From M3007 sp964621185 (GTDB lineage Bacteria > Bacteroidota > Bacteroidia > Chitinophagales > Saprospiraceae), in assembly GCA_964621185.1 (NCBI GenBank), contig CAZULM010000016.1:1-64000 (forward strand): a stretch of 64,000 bases of DNA, read 5' to 3'. The number at the start of each line of letters is the position of its first letter. Positions within the stretch are counted from its first letter, which is position 1. Of the stretch, positions 1-13,400 are shown one piece after another. Under the pieces are notes generated by a model that was not told where the DNA came from, ran no database searches, and saw only the letters and a program-made list of their open reading frames with translations. Made by a program: the position numbers and the translations under genes.

Positions 1-1470
1 ACAACTGGGGCGGCGGCGTCACGACGCAGAACCGCACGAACCTCGCTGCCGGCACGTACACGGTGACGGTTACGGACGCGAACGGCTGCACCAAGACCAC
101 ATCGGCCACCATCACCGAGCCTCCGGCTTTGGTATTGAGCACCACCCAAGTGAATGTGCTTTGCAACGGCGCCTCCACCGGTTCCATCAACTTGGCGGTA
201 TCCGGCGGCGTTTCGCCGTACAGCTACAACTGGGGCGGCGGCGTGACGACGGAAGACCGGACGGGCCTTGCCGCCGGCACCTACACGGTTACGGTGACGG
301 ACGCGAACGGCTGCACGAAGACGACCTCGGCCACCATTACCCAGCCACCAGTGCTCGCTTTGAGCACGACGCAGGTGAACGTGCTGTGCAACGGCGCATC
401 CACCGGTTCCATCAACCTCACGGTTTCTGGTGGTGTTTCACCCTACACCTATTTATGGACGGGAGGTTTCACGACACAGAACCGCACCGGTTTGGCTGCC
501 GGCACCTACACGGTGACGGTGACAGACGCTAACAACTGTACCAAGACTGCATCGGCCACCATCACGCAGCCGCCATCGGTCGTGTTGAGCGTTTCAACGA
601 CAAATTCGACTTGCGGCAATGCAAACGGAACAGTCACCTTGACGGTATCTGGGGGCGTTTCTCCCTATACATTCGCCTGGACAAACGGCGCCACCACGCA
701 GAACCTGAGCAACGTGCTTGCGGGCACCTACACGGTGACGGTAACAGACGCGAACGGCTGCACGAAGACCACCTCAGCTACTGTCAACAACACAGGTGGC
801 CCAAGCTTGAGCACGACGCAAGTGAACGTGCTGTGCAACGGCGCTTCTACCGGTTCCATCACCCTGACGGTAAGCGGCGGTACCAGCCCATATTCCTATA
901 ACTGGGGCGGCGGCGTTACGACGCAAAACCGCACGAACCTGGCTGCCGGCACATACTGCGTGACCGTTACCGATGCAAACAGTTGTACTGCAACTACTTG
1001 CGTGACGATTACCCAGCCTCCGGCCCTTGTTTTGAGCACCACGCAGACCAACGTGCTGTGCAATGGCGGCGCTACAGGTTCCATCACCCTGACAGTAACG
1101 GGCGGCGTTTCGCCGTACTCCTACAACTGGGGCGGCGGCATCACTACCCAAAACCGTACCGGCCTTTCAGTTGGCACTTACACGGTGACCGTGACAGATG
1201 CCAATGGGTGTACCAAAACAACTTCTGCGACCATTACCCAGCCCCCAGCCTTGAGCTTGAGCGCTGCGGTTGTGAACGCTTCTTGTACCGGCCTTTCAGA
1301 TGGTTCGATAGACCTGACGGTAACAGGTGGCGTATCGCCTTATTCATACGTTTGGTCCAATGGGGCAACGACCCAAGACCTGAGCAATCTTCCTGCCGGA
1401 ACGTACACCGTTACGGTAACCGATGCCAATGCTTGCACTGCAACCACAAGCAAAACCGTGTTGCAACCAA
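1..1470 (+). repeat. SprB-type repeat block 1
   Basis: About six and a half 225-bp monomers inside the giant gene, cut by the window edge. One monomer near 600-800 lacks the usual Q-P-P end and runs into NNTGGPSLS; the same variant pair recurs near 4410-4620 and 5985-6190, which marks it as part of older block duplications. Confidence 0.85.
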
Positions 1471-4400
1471 CCATTCAAGTCGTGAGCGCCGTGCCGAGCG
1501 TATGCGACCCTGCCAACAACCAGTACAGCGTTGATGTGACGGTGACTTGGATCAATGCCCCATCTACCTCCATAACGGTTACAACCAGCCAGGGTGGTTC
1601 TTCGAGCCTTACCATTGGCATGGGTTCTTCCGGTACGCAAACCATCACGATTTCCGGCCTGACTTCCAATGGCGCCGTGGGCGTGGATGTGACGGCACAA
1701 TTCAATGCGAACTGTTCGCATACCCTCGTGGATGCCTACAATGCACCGTTGAGCTGTACGCCGGCAGCCATTGGCAACTTTGTTTGGGATGATACCAACG
1801 GTAACGGCCTGCAGGACGGCGGCGAGCCGGGCATCCCTAATTTGCTCGTTACTTTGACGGGTACCGACCAATTGGGCAATCCTGTGCTCTTGACTACGAC
1901 CACAGATGGCAACGGGATGTACCTGTTCAGCAATTTGGTTCCAGGCACATACAAGCTGACCTTTGCCAACCCAGGCATTATCTGGGCAGTTACGCCTAAA
2001 GACCAAGGCGGCAATGATGCCATTGACTCCGACATAGCGCTTGGCACCCTGATGACGGTCAATACCGTGCTCTCTCCAGGAGAAACCGACCTGACTTGGG
2101 ATGCGGGCTTCTACCGCAAAGCTGAAATTGGCAACTTTGTTTGGAACGACCTTGATTTGGACGGCATCCAAGATGCAGGGGAGCCAGGCATTGCCAACGT
2201 GCCGGTTACCTTAAATGGTACAACTGGGCACGGTGCCCCGGTTGTCCAAACTACATCGACGAACGGCAGTGGCTTGTACCTCTTTCCCGAGCTTCAGCCA
2301 GGAACCTACAATGTGACCTTTGGCACACCTGGCGGTGGCTACCTTTTGACGCCACAGGATCAGGGCGGCGACGACACCAAAGACAGCGATGCCGCACCTG
2401 GAACGCAACAGACAATCAACACTACTCTGGTTTCCGGTGAGAGCGACCTCACCTGGGATGCGGGCTTCTTCCTGCCTTCTGCTACCATCGATATTGAAAA
2501 ATATGTCAATGGCAACGATGCGGACAATGCTCCCGGGGTCATCGTATTGGTGCCGAATACGCCACCAACAATGACCTTTACTTTCACCGTGACCAATACC
2601 AGCAACCTGACCATGACCAATGTTGTGGTGACGGACAATGTGTATGGCGCAATATGCACCGTGCCGACCCTTGCAGCCGGTGCCTCGCACACTTGTACGG
2701 TAACGGCGCCGGCACAACTCGGCCTTCATACCAACGTAGGGACTGTAACGGCACAGCCTACCTTGCCTGATAACAGCCCATTTGGCCCTCCTGTTACCGA
2801 CAACGACCCTGGCAATTACACTGGCGTGTTCATCAACATGGACAAGACTGCCGACAAAACGGAAATTTGCGCGGGCGAAAACGTGAAATACACCCTGACC
2901 ACTCGAATGCTTGGTGGTTTCACCGGCATCCAGATCCGCAACATCCTGGTGATGGACAACAACGTGAACGGGAACATGACTTGCCAGGGTCTGAACTGGT
3001 CGGGCGGCGACCTGAACGGCAACTGCAGGCTCGATTTCATCGACAACAACAACGACGGCAACTCTGACGAAGAGTTCATGTGGATGTACACCATCCCGAT
3101 CAACCAGACCACCGTCAACACCGCCAACGACATGGGCGAGGTGTGGTATGTTGACCCGAACACCGGCGTGGAAACCTTTATCGGCAACGTAGGCAACAAC
3201 GACCAGGTGACGGTGACTGTTAACCCGAACCGCTGCGCCGAAATTGGCAACTTCGTTTGGGACGATACCAACGGCAACGGCATCCAGGATGGCGGCGAAC
3301 CGGGCATCCCGAACGTACCGGTTACCCTCAACGGCACCGATATCGACGGTGACGTCGTGGTGCTGAGCACAACGACTGATGCGGCAGGCATGTACTTGTT
3401 CTCAGGACTTGTTCCTGGCACTTATAAGCTCACATTTGGCACGCCCGCAGGATACACCCTCACCCCCCAGGATCAGGGCGGCGATGACACCAAAGACAGC
3501 GATGCTGCTCCAGGCAGCCTGATGACCGTGAACACCGTATTGACTCCAGGCGAGAGCGACCTTACTTGGGACGCAGGCTTCTACAAGCCCTCTTCCATCG
3601 GCGATTTCGTATGGTATGACTTGGATAAAGACGGTATCCAGGATGCTGGCGAGCCCGGTATTTCCGGCCAAACGGTTACCTTGACGGGAACAACTGGCAG
3701 CGGCTCAGTTGTTACCTTGACGACAACCACCAACGGCAGCGGAAATTATCTGTTCTCCAACCTTCAGCCTGGCACCTACAAGATCACCTTCAGCTCGCCG
3801 GGGGCTAACTATGTCGCTTCCCCGCAAGATCAAGGCGGCAACGACAACCTCGACAGCGATGGCAACCCGGGCAACCTGATGACCATCAACGAGGTGCTGA
3901 CCTCGGGCGAAACCAACCTGACATACGATCAGGGCTTCTACCTCAACATCGCGCTGACCACCCTGGTAGCGGATGTAAAATGCTATAACGGCAACGATGG
4001 TTCTATCGACTTGACGGTAACGGGCGGAACAGCGCCTTACACCTACAACTGGTCAAATGGCGCCACCACCCAGGACATCTCCGGTTTGGTTATCGGCACC
4101 TACACCGTGACGGTTACCGATGTGAACGGCTTCACAGCTTCTACCAGTGCAACCGTGAACCAACCACCGGTGCTCGCGCTCAGCACAACACAGATCAATG
4201 TGCTTTGCAATGGCGCCACTACAGGTTCCATTGACCTGACAGTAGCCGGCGGTACGGCGCCTTATACTTACAACTGGTCGAACGGCGCTACCACCCAGGA
4301 TATTTCCAACCTGGCGGCAGGCACCTACACCGTGACCGTGACAGATGCCCACAACTGTACCAAAACCATCTCCGCAACGATCACGCAGCCGACCATGCTC

Positions 4401-7400
4401 TTGTTGACTACGACACAAGTCAACACCACTTGCGGCAATGCCAACGGCTCCATCGACTTGACCGTGAGCGGCGGCGTTTCGCCATACACGTATGTCTGGT
4501 CAAATGGCGCCACAACGCAGGACATTTCCAATGTCATGGCCGGCACCTATACCGTGACCGTGACGGATGGCAACAACTGCACCAAAACAACTTCCGTCAC
4601 TATTACCAACACCACCGGCCCATCACTGAGCCTGACACAAGTGAACGTGCTGTGCAACGGCGGTACCACGGGTTCTATTGACCTTACGGTTACTGGCGGC
4701 ACCATGCCGTACACCTACAATTGGTCGAACGGCGCTACCACGCAGGATGTTTCAAGCCTCGCAGCCGGTTCTTACACCGTGACCGTTACGGATGGCAACG
4801 GTTGTGTGGCAACTGCCAGCACGACCATCACACAGCCGCCTGCGCTGGTGTTGAGTCGCTCTATCGTCAATGTAAAATGTTACGAGGGCGCTGACGGTTC
4901 CATAGACCTGACCGTGACAGGTGGTGTGATGCCTTATACCTATCTGTGGTCGAACAATGCCACCATGCAGGATATAGTAAACCTGACAGCTGGCACCTAT
5001 ACTGTTACCGTAACGGATGCAAATGGTTGCACCAAGACCATTTCTGCCACCGTCACACAACCCGCCTTGATCACCTTTGCATTCTCTGTGACCAACCTGG
5101 CCTGCAATGGCGGCTCTACGGGCGCCATCGACCTGACGGTCATGGGCGGCGTTCCAGGCTTTACCTTCCTGTGGTCAACCGGAGCGACAACGGAAGATAT
5201 CAGCGGTCTGACCGCAGGTGCTTATACCGTAACAGCAACCGATGCGAACGCTTGTACCAAGGCTGTTACCATCATATTGACACAACCGCCGATGATCAGC
5301 ATCTCGGCGAGCGTTACCAACGTGCTGTGCAACGGCGCGGCAACAGGCGCCATTACCCTGACTGTATCGGGCGGCACGGGCAATAAAACCTACAACTGGT
5401 CGAACGGTGCAAGCACCCAGAACCTCACAGGCCTGGTAGCCGGAACCTACACGGTGACCGTTACCGATGCCAACCAGTGCACAAAAACCGCTTCTGCTTC
5501 GATCACGCAGCCGCCAGCGGTCGTATTGACCTATACGCAAGTGAACGTGCTTTGCAACGGCGCCGCAACTGGCTCAATTGACCTGACTGTGACCGGTGGC
5601 GTAACGCCATATACCTATGCCTGGTCGAACAGCGCTACCACGCAAGACCTCAGCGGCCTGGTGGCCGGCACTTACACCGTTACGGTAACAGATGCCAACG
5701 GCTGTACCAAAACCACTTCGGCGACTATTACCCAGCCACCGCTGATGGTATTGAGCACCACGCAGGTGAACGTGCTGTGCAACGGCGCGGCCACAGGCTC
5801 TATCAACCTGACCGTGAGCGGCGGCGTAACGCCCTACACCTACAACTGGGGTGGCGGTGTAACGACTGAAGACCGCACGGGCCTCGTTGCCGGCACCTAC
5901 ACCGTGACCGTGACGGATGCGAACAACTGCACCAAGACGATCTCGGCGACCATCACCCAGCCGACAGCGGTTGTGCTGACGACGACCCAGGTGAACACTA
6001 CCTGCGGCAATGCCAATGGTTCTATTGACCTGACCGTGAGCGGCGGCGTGACACCGTACACCTACAACTGGTCGAACGGCGCCACCACCCAAGATTTGAA
6101 CAACATCCTCGCCGGCACCTACACGGTGACCGTGACGGATGCCAACAACTGCACCAAAACCACATCGGCCACCATCACCAACACGGCGGGCCCGAGCTTG
6201 AGCCTCACACAGGTGAACGTGCTTTGCAACGGCGCAGCCACAGGCTCTATCGACCTGACAGTAACGGGCGGCACCATGCCTATTACCTATGCATGGACTG
6301 GCGGCGCCACCACGCAGGATATCAGCAACCTGGTTGCCGGCACCTACACAGTGACCGTGACAGACGGCAACGGATGCGTCGCCACCACCAGCGCGACCAT
6401 CACACAGCCGCCAGCCCTGGTATTGACCCGGACGGTCGTGAACGTGACCTGCTATGAAGGCGCCAATGGCTCCATCGACCTCACCGTGACGGGCGGCGTG
6501 ATGCCTTACACCTACCTGTGGTCGAACGGTGGCACTTCGCAAGACATCTTCAACCTGATCGCGGGCACTTACACGGTGACGGTGACGGATGCCAACGGCT
6601 GTACGAAGACTTCTTCTGCAACCGTGACCCAACCTGCCCAGATCAATTTCGCATTCTCTGTGACCAACCTGGCCTGCAACGGCGGCTCCAACGGCGCAAT
6701 CGACCTGACGGTCTTCGGCGGTGTTGCCCCGTACACCTATTCCTGGTCGAACGGCGCCACAACGGAGGATATCACCGGCCTGACTGCGGGCGCCTATACC
6801 ATCACCGTTACAGATGCCAATACCTGCACAAAAGCGGTGACGATCATCCTCACCCAGCCACCGGCGATCAGCATCTCGGCAAGCGTAACCAACGTGCTGT
6901 GCAACGGCGCGGCCACGGGCGCTATCACCCTGACCGTCTCTGGGGGCACAGGCGTGAAGACCTTTGTTTGGTCGAACGGCGCTACCTCGCAGCACATCAG
7001 CGGCGTTGTAGCGGGCACCTACACTGTTACCGTCACCGACGCGAACCAGTGTACCAAAACCGCTTCTGCGACCATCACCCAGCCACCAGCTTTGGTACTG
7101 ACCACGACGCAAGTGAACGTGCTGTGCAATGGCGCGGCGACAGGTTCTATTGACCTGACGGTGACTGGTGGTATTTCACCATATACCTACGCATGGTCGC
7201 ACGGCCCAAGCAGTCAGGACGTTTCAGGCTTAGCTGCCGGCACCTACACCGTGACGGTGACGGATGCCAACAACTGTACGAAGACGACTTCCGTGACCAT
7301 CACGCAGCCAGCGGTGCTTGTTCTTACAACAACACAGGTGAACGTGCTGTGCAACGGCGCAGCCACAGGCTCTATTGACCTGACGGTTTCCGGCGGCGTT

Positions 7401-10400
7401 TCGCCTTACACCTACAATTGGGGAAGCGGCGTAACGACCGAAGACCGTACTGGCCTTGCTGCCGGCACGTACACCGTGACGGTGATGGATGCAAACGGTT
7501 GCACCAAAACTACCTCCGCAACCATCACCCAGCCATCGGCCATCGTACTGAGCAGCATAGTGACCAATGTGAACTGCAACGGCGCCAGCACCGGCGCCAT
7601 CGACCTGACGGTTTCCGGCGGCGTTCCCGCTTATACTTATGCTTGGACAAATGGCGCGACCACACAGGATATTACCAACCTGGCCGCCGGCACGTACACC
7701 GTGACGGTGACCGATGCCAACAATTGCACCAAGACAATTTCGGCAACTGTGACGCAAAACAGCAGCCTGGCGCTTTCTTCCGCCACTACTGCCGTTAACT
7801 GTTACGGCGGCAACGACGGCGCTATCGACCTTACCGTTTCTGGCGGCGTATCGCCTTACACCTATAACTGGACGACCGGCGCGACCACGCAGGACATCAG
7901 CAACCTGACGGCTGGCGCCTACACGGTTACGGTAACGGATGCAGTGGGTTGCACGATGACAGCTTCGGCGACGGTGACCCAACCCACAGACCTGGCATTG
8001 TCCCGCACTATTGTCAACGTACTGTGTTTCGGCGGCAACAACGGCTCTATCGACCTGACGGTAACGGGCGGCTCGCCTGGCTACACTTACCTGTGGTCGA
8101 ATGGCGCTACCATTCAGGACATCGCGAACCTCACCGCAGGCACCTACACAGTGACCGTGACGGATTCACACAACTGTACCAAAACCATTTCTGCGACCGT
8201 CACGCAACCAAACGCTTTGGCGCTTTCCACCACCGTGGTGAACGTGCTTTGCTTCGGCGGCAACAACGGCTCCATCGACCTGACGGTAACGGGTGGCACT
8301 TCGCCATACATTTACCTGTGGTCGAACGGCTCAACGGTGCAGGATCCAGGCAGCTTGACTGCGGGTACCTACACAGTTACGGTCACCGATGCCAATGGTT
8401 GCACGAAAACAACTTCTGCAACGGTAAGCCAGCCAACGGCCATTGCCTTGAGCTCTGTTATCACCAATGTCGCTTGTAACGGTGCAAATACCGGTGTAAT
8501 CGACCTCACGGTGTCTGGCGGCACCCCTGGCTACACATACCTGTGGTCAAATGGCGCTACCACCCAGGACATCTCCAACCTCACGGCCGGCACCTACACC
8601 GTGACGGTAACGGATGCCAACCAGTGTACAAAAACAACCGCTGCAACGGTTTCGGAGAACTCGCTCATCGTGCTGACAGCCACACCTGTGCCTGTATCCT
8701 GCTTCGGCGGCAGCAACGGCGCCGTGAACCTGACAGTTTCCGGCGGTACCCCAGCCTATACCTACCTCTGGTCAACGGGCGCTACCACCCAGAACATCAC
8801 CAACCGCACGGCTGGCGCCTACACCGTGACCGTGACAGATGCCAACGGTTGTACCAAGTCGGTTTCTGCAACAGTGACTCAACCGGCCGACCTCGTGCTG
8901 ACAAAAGTTGTGACCAATGTTACCTGTTACGCCGGCGCTAATGGCGCGATCGACTTGACGGTGACGGGCGGAACTTCACCTTACACCTACTTGTGGTCGA
9001 ACGGCGCTTTGACGCAGGACATCACAGGAATCCCTGCTGGCACCTATACCGTGACGGTAACGGATGCCAACGGATGTACCAAAACCACCACCGCGACGGT
9101 GACCCAGCCTTCGGAAATCCAGTTGATATTCCAGGTGAACAACCTGTCATGCCATGGCGGCACCAATGGCGCCATCAACCTGACGGTACTGGGCGGCACA
9201 CCGGGCTATACTTATGCCTGGTCGAACGGCGCCACCACCGAAGACATCAGCGGCCTCACGGCGGGCATTTACACCATCACGGTAACGGATGCGGCATCTT
9301 GTACCAAAGCTGTCGGCATTATCGTGACCCAGCCAAACCCAGTTACGCCAACCGTAGTATCGGTGACGCACGTGCTGTGCAACGGCAACAACACCGGTTC
9401 GATCGACATTTCTGTCACCGGCGGCACGGGCGCATACAGCTACAACTGGACGAACGGCTTCACCGGCCAAGACCCGACGGGCTTGGTAGCCGGCACTTAT
9501 ACCGTAACCGTAACCGATGCCAATGGCTGCACCGGTACAGTCAGCGCAACGGTGACCCAGCCTCCGGCAGTAGTTCTGTCTTCCGTAATCACGCACGTGT
9601 CTTGCAATGGCGGTGCGAATGGCGCTGTTGACCTGACCGTGAGCGGTGGCGTAACACCGTATGCTTATATTTGGTCGAACGGAGCAACCACGCAGGACAT
9701 TTCCGGCCTCGTCGTTGGCACCTACACCGTGACAGTCACAGATGCCAATGGTTGTACCAAAACAACCTCGGCGACCGTGAACCAGCCGACGGCCCTCAGC
9801 TTGACCGGCACGGTGACGAATACCTCCTGCACCGGTACTTCCGATGGCTCCATCGACCTGACCGTATCGGGCGGCACACCAGGCTATACTTACGACTGGT
9901 CGAACGACGGGCCTGAAAACCCGGACAACGATCCGCAGGATTTGACGGGCGTTCCTGCCGGCACTTACACCGTGACGGTAACGGATGCGAATGGTTGCAC
10001 GGCAACCATGAGCAAGACTATCCTGCAGCCGAGCATCCAGGTCGTGAGCGCTGTTCCGAGCGTTTGCAACCCTGCCAACAACCAATACAGCGTTACGGTA
10101 ACCGTTACTTGGACAAATGCGCCAACGACCACCATCACCGTGACCACCAGCGAGGGCGGCTCTGCCACGCTGAACATCGGCATGGGCTCTTCTGGCACCC
10201 AGACTGTGACCATTTCCGGCCTCACGTCCAATGGCGCACAAGGCGTGGACGTCACGGCACAGTTCAATGCCAACTGTCTGCATACTTATGTGGATGCTTA
10301 CAATGCACCGCTGAGCTGTATCCCGGCGGAAATCGGCAACTTCGTTTGGGACGACCTGAACGCTAACGGCATTCAGGATGCCGGCGAGCCAGGTATCCCG

Positions 10401-13400
10401 GGTGTTCCGGTTACCTTGAATGGTACGACCCAGCTTGGCAACTCCGTTACCTTGTCAACGACGACCAACGCCAGCGGCTTGTACCTGTTCACCAACCTGG
10501 TGCCCGGCACGTACAACGTGACCTTCGGCACACCCGCCGGCGGCTACTTCCTGTCGCCGCAAGACCAGGGTGGCAACGATCAGACCGACAGCGACGCTGC
10601 ACCGGGCACACAACAGACCATCAACACGGTATTGTCGCCCGGCGAAAGCGACCTTACCTGGGATGCCGGTTTCTACAAAAAAGCCACCATTGGCGACTTT
10701 GTATGGAACGACATCAATGGCAACGGCATCCAGGACGGCGGCGAACCGGGCATCCCGAACGTCACCGTGACCCTGACCGGCACGGATGGCAGCGGCAATC
10801 CGGTGACGCTGACCACGACCACCAACGGCGCGGGCGGCTACCAGTTCACGAACCTCGTGCCCGGCACCTACAAGCTGACCTTCAGCAGCCCAGGCTCCAC
10901 TTGGGCAGCAACGCCACAAGACCAGGGCGGCAACGATGCGCTTGATTCCGACATCAATCCGGGCAGCTTGATGACCATCAACACTACCCTCACATCGGGC
11001 GAGACCGACCTGACTTGGGATGCCGGCTTCTACCAGAAAGCGGAAATTGGCAACTATGTTTGGAATGACGTGAACACCAACGGTATTCAGAACGGCAGTG
11101 AGCCAGGTATCGCGAATGTGCCTGTTACGTTGAACGGGACCACCGGTAGCGGAGCTGTGGTTTTGTTGACCACGGCAACGAACGCCAGCGGTTTCTACCT
11201 GTTCAGCAACCTGCAACCCGGCACTTATAATGTGACCTTTGGCACGCCTCCTGGCGGTTACCTGCTGACCTTGCAAGACCAAGGCGGCAACGACAACAAC
11301 GACAGCGATGCCGCACCCGGCACACAACAGACCATCAATACTGTGTTGACTTCTGGCGAGAGCGACCTCTCCTGGGATGCGGGCTTCTTCCTGCCGCAAG
11401 CGGGCATCGACATCGTGAAATTGGTCAATGGAAATGATGCGGACAATGCCCCAGGTATTATTGTCTTGGTGCCGAACAACCCGCCTACAATGACCTTCAC
11501 CTTCAACGTGACCAATACGGGCAACCTGACCTTGACCAACGTTGTGGTGACAGACAACATCTATGGCGCTGTTTGCACCATCCCGACTCTGGCTCCCGGT
11601 GCTACGCATACTTGCACGATAACGGCTCCGGCAGGCCTTGGTTTGCACACCAATGTTGGTACCGTGACCGGCCAGCCGATCCTGCCCAACGGCAACAATT
11701 TCGGCCCTCCGATATCGGACAACAACCCGGCCAACTACACGGGCGTATTTATCAACATGGAGAAAATGGCTGACAAGACGGAGATTTGTGCGGGCGAGGA
11801 AGTCACCTATACTTTGATCACCCGGATGCTCGGTGGTGCGCCAGGCGTACAGATCCGCAACGTGGTGGCCATGGACAACAACGTTTCCGGCAACTTGGTC
11901 TGCAACGGTCAGTACTGGGTCACCTGTGCCCAAAATGGCGGCATCCTCTGCGACCTGAACGGCAACTGCATCCTCGACTTCGTTGATGCCGACAACAATG
12001 GCAACTCGGACGAGGAGTTCAAGTGGACCTACACGATGGTGATTAACCAAACAACGGTTAACGTAGCCAACGATATGGGCGAAGTATGGTACGTCGATCC
12101 AATCACCGGTGTCGAGACATTCATCGGCAACGTCGGCAACAGCGATCAAGTGACCGTAACCGTCAACCCGAACCTGTGCGCTGAAATCGGTAACTTCGTT
12201 TGGGACGATTTGGACGCCGATGGTATCCAGGATGCCGGTGAGCCGGGAATCGCCGGTGTGCCCGTCACCTTGAACGGCACCAACACCGACGGCAATCCGG
12301 TGAACTTGACTACGACCACCAACGGCTCGGGCTTGTACCTGTTCTCCGGCTTGGTAGCTGGCACGTACAACGTAACCTTCGGCACACCTTCTGGCTATAG
12401 CTTGTCGCCGCAAGACCAGGGTGGCAACGATGCCCTCGACAGCGATGCAGCGCCAGGCACACAGCAGACCATAAATACCGTGCTGACGCCGGGCGAAAGC
12501 GACCTGACCTGGGACGCTGGCTTCTACAAGTCCTCTTCCATCGGCGACCTCGTGTGGAACGACCTCGACGGCGACGGCATCCAGGATGCGGGCGAGCCTG
12601 GCCTGCCAAACATTACGGTCACCTTGACCGGTACAGATGGCAACGGCAACCCTGTTACCCTGACCACGACCACCAACGGTTCGGGCAACTACCTGTTCCC
12701 GAACGTAGTGCCAGGCACTTACAAGCTGACGTTCAGCAGCCCAGGCTCCACCTGGTCGGCTTCGCCTCAAGACCAGGGCGGCAACGATGCCGTGGATTCC
12801 GACATCAACCCAGGCACCTTGATGACGATCAACACCGTGCTTACCTCCGGTGAAAATGACCTCACCTGGGATGCAGGTTTCTACAACCAGGCAGAGATCG
12901 GCAACTATGTATGGGACGATTTGGATGCTGACGGTATCCAGGACGCCGGCGAACCGGGTATTGCCGGTGTGCCGGTGACCCTGAACGGCACGACAGGCAA
13001 CGGCACAGCGGTGACGCTGAGCACGACGACCAACGGCGCTGGCTTGTACCTTTTCTCCGGCCTCCAGCCAGGCACCTACAACGTTACCTTCGGCACGCCA
13101 GCCGGCGGATACTTCTTGTCGCCACAAGACCAGGGCGGCAACGATGCTGTTGACAGCGACGCTGCACCGGGCACACAACAGACGATCAACACCGTGCTGA
13201 CTTCTGGAGAGAGCGACCTCACTTGGGACGCCGGTTTCTACAAAAAAGGCACCATTGGCGACTTTGTTTGGAACGACCTTGATGGCGACGGTATCCAGGA
13301 CGCTGGCGAGCCAGGCCTGCCGAACATCACCGTGACCCTGACCGGCACGGACGGCAACGGCAACCCTGTCACCCTCACCACGACCACGAATGGCGCTGGC

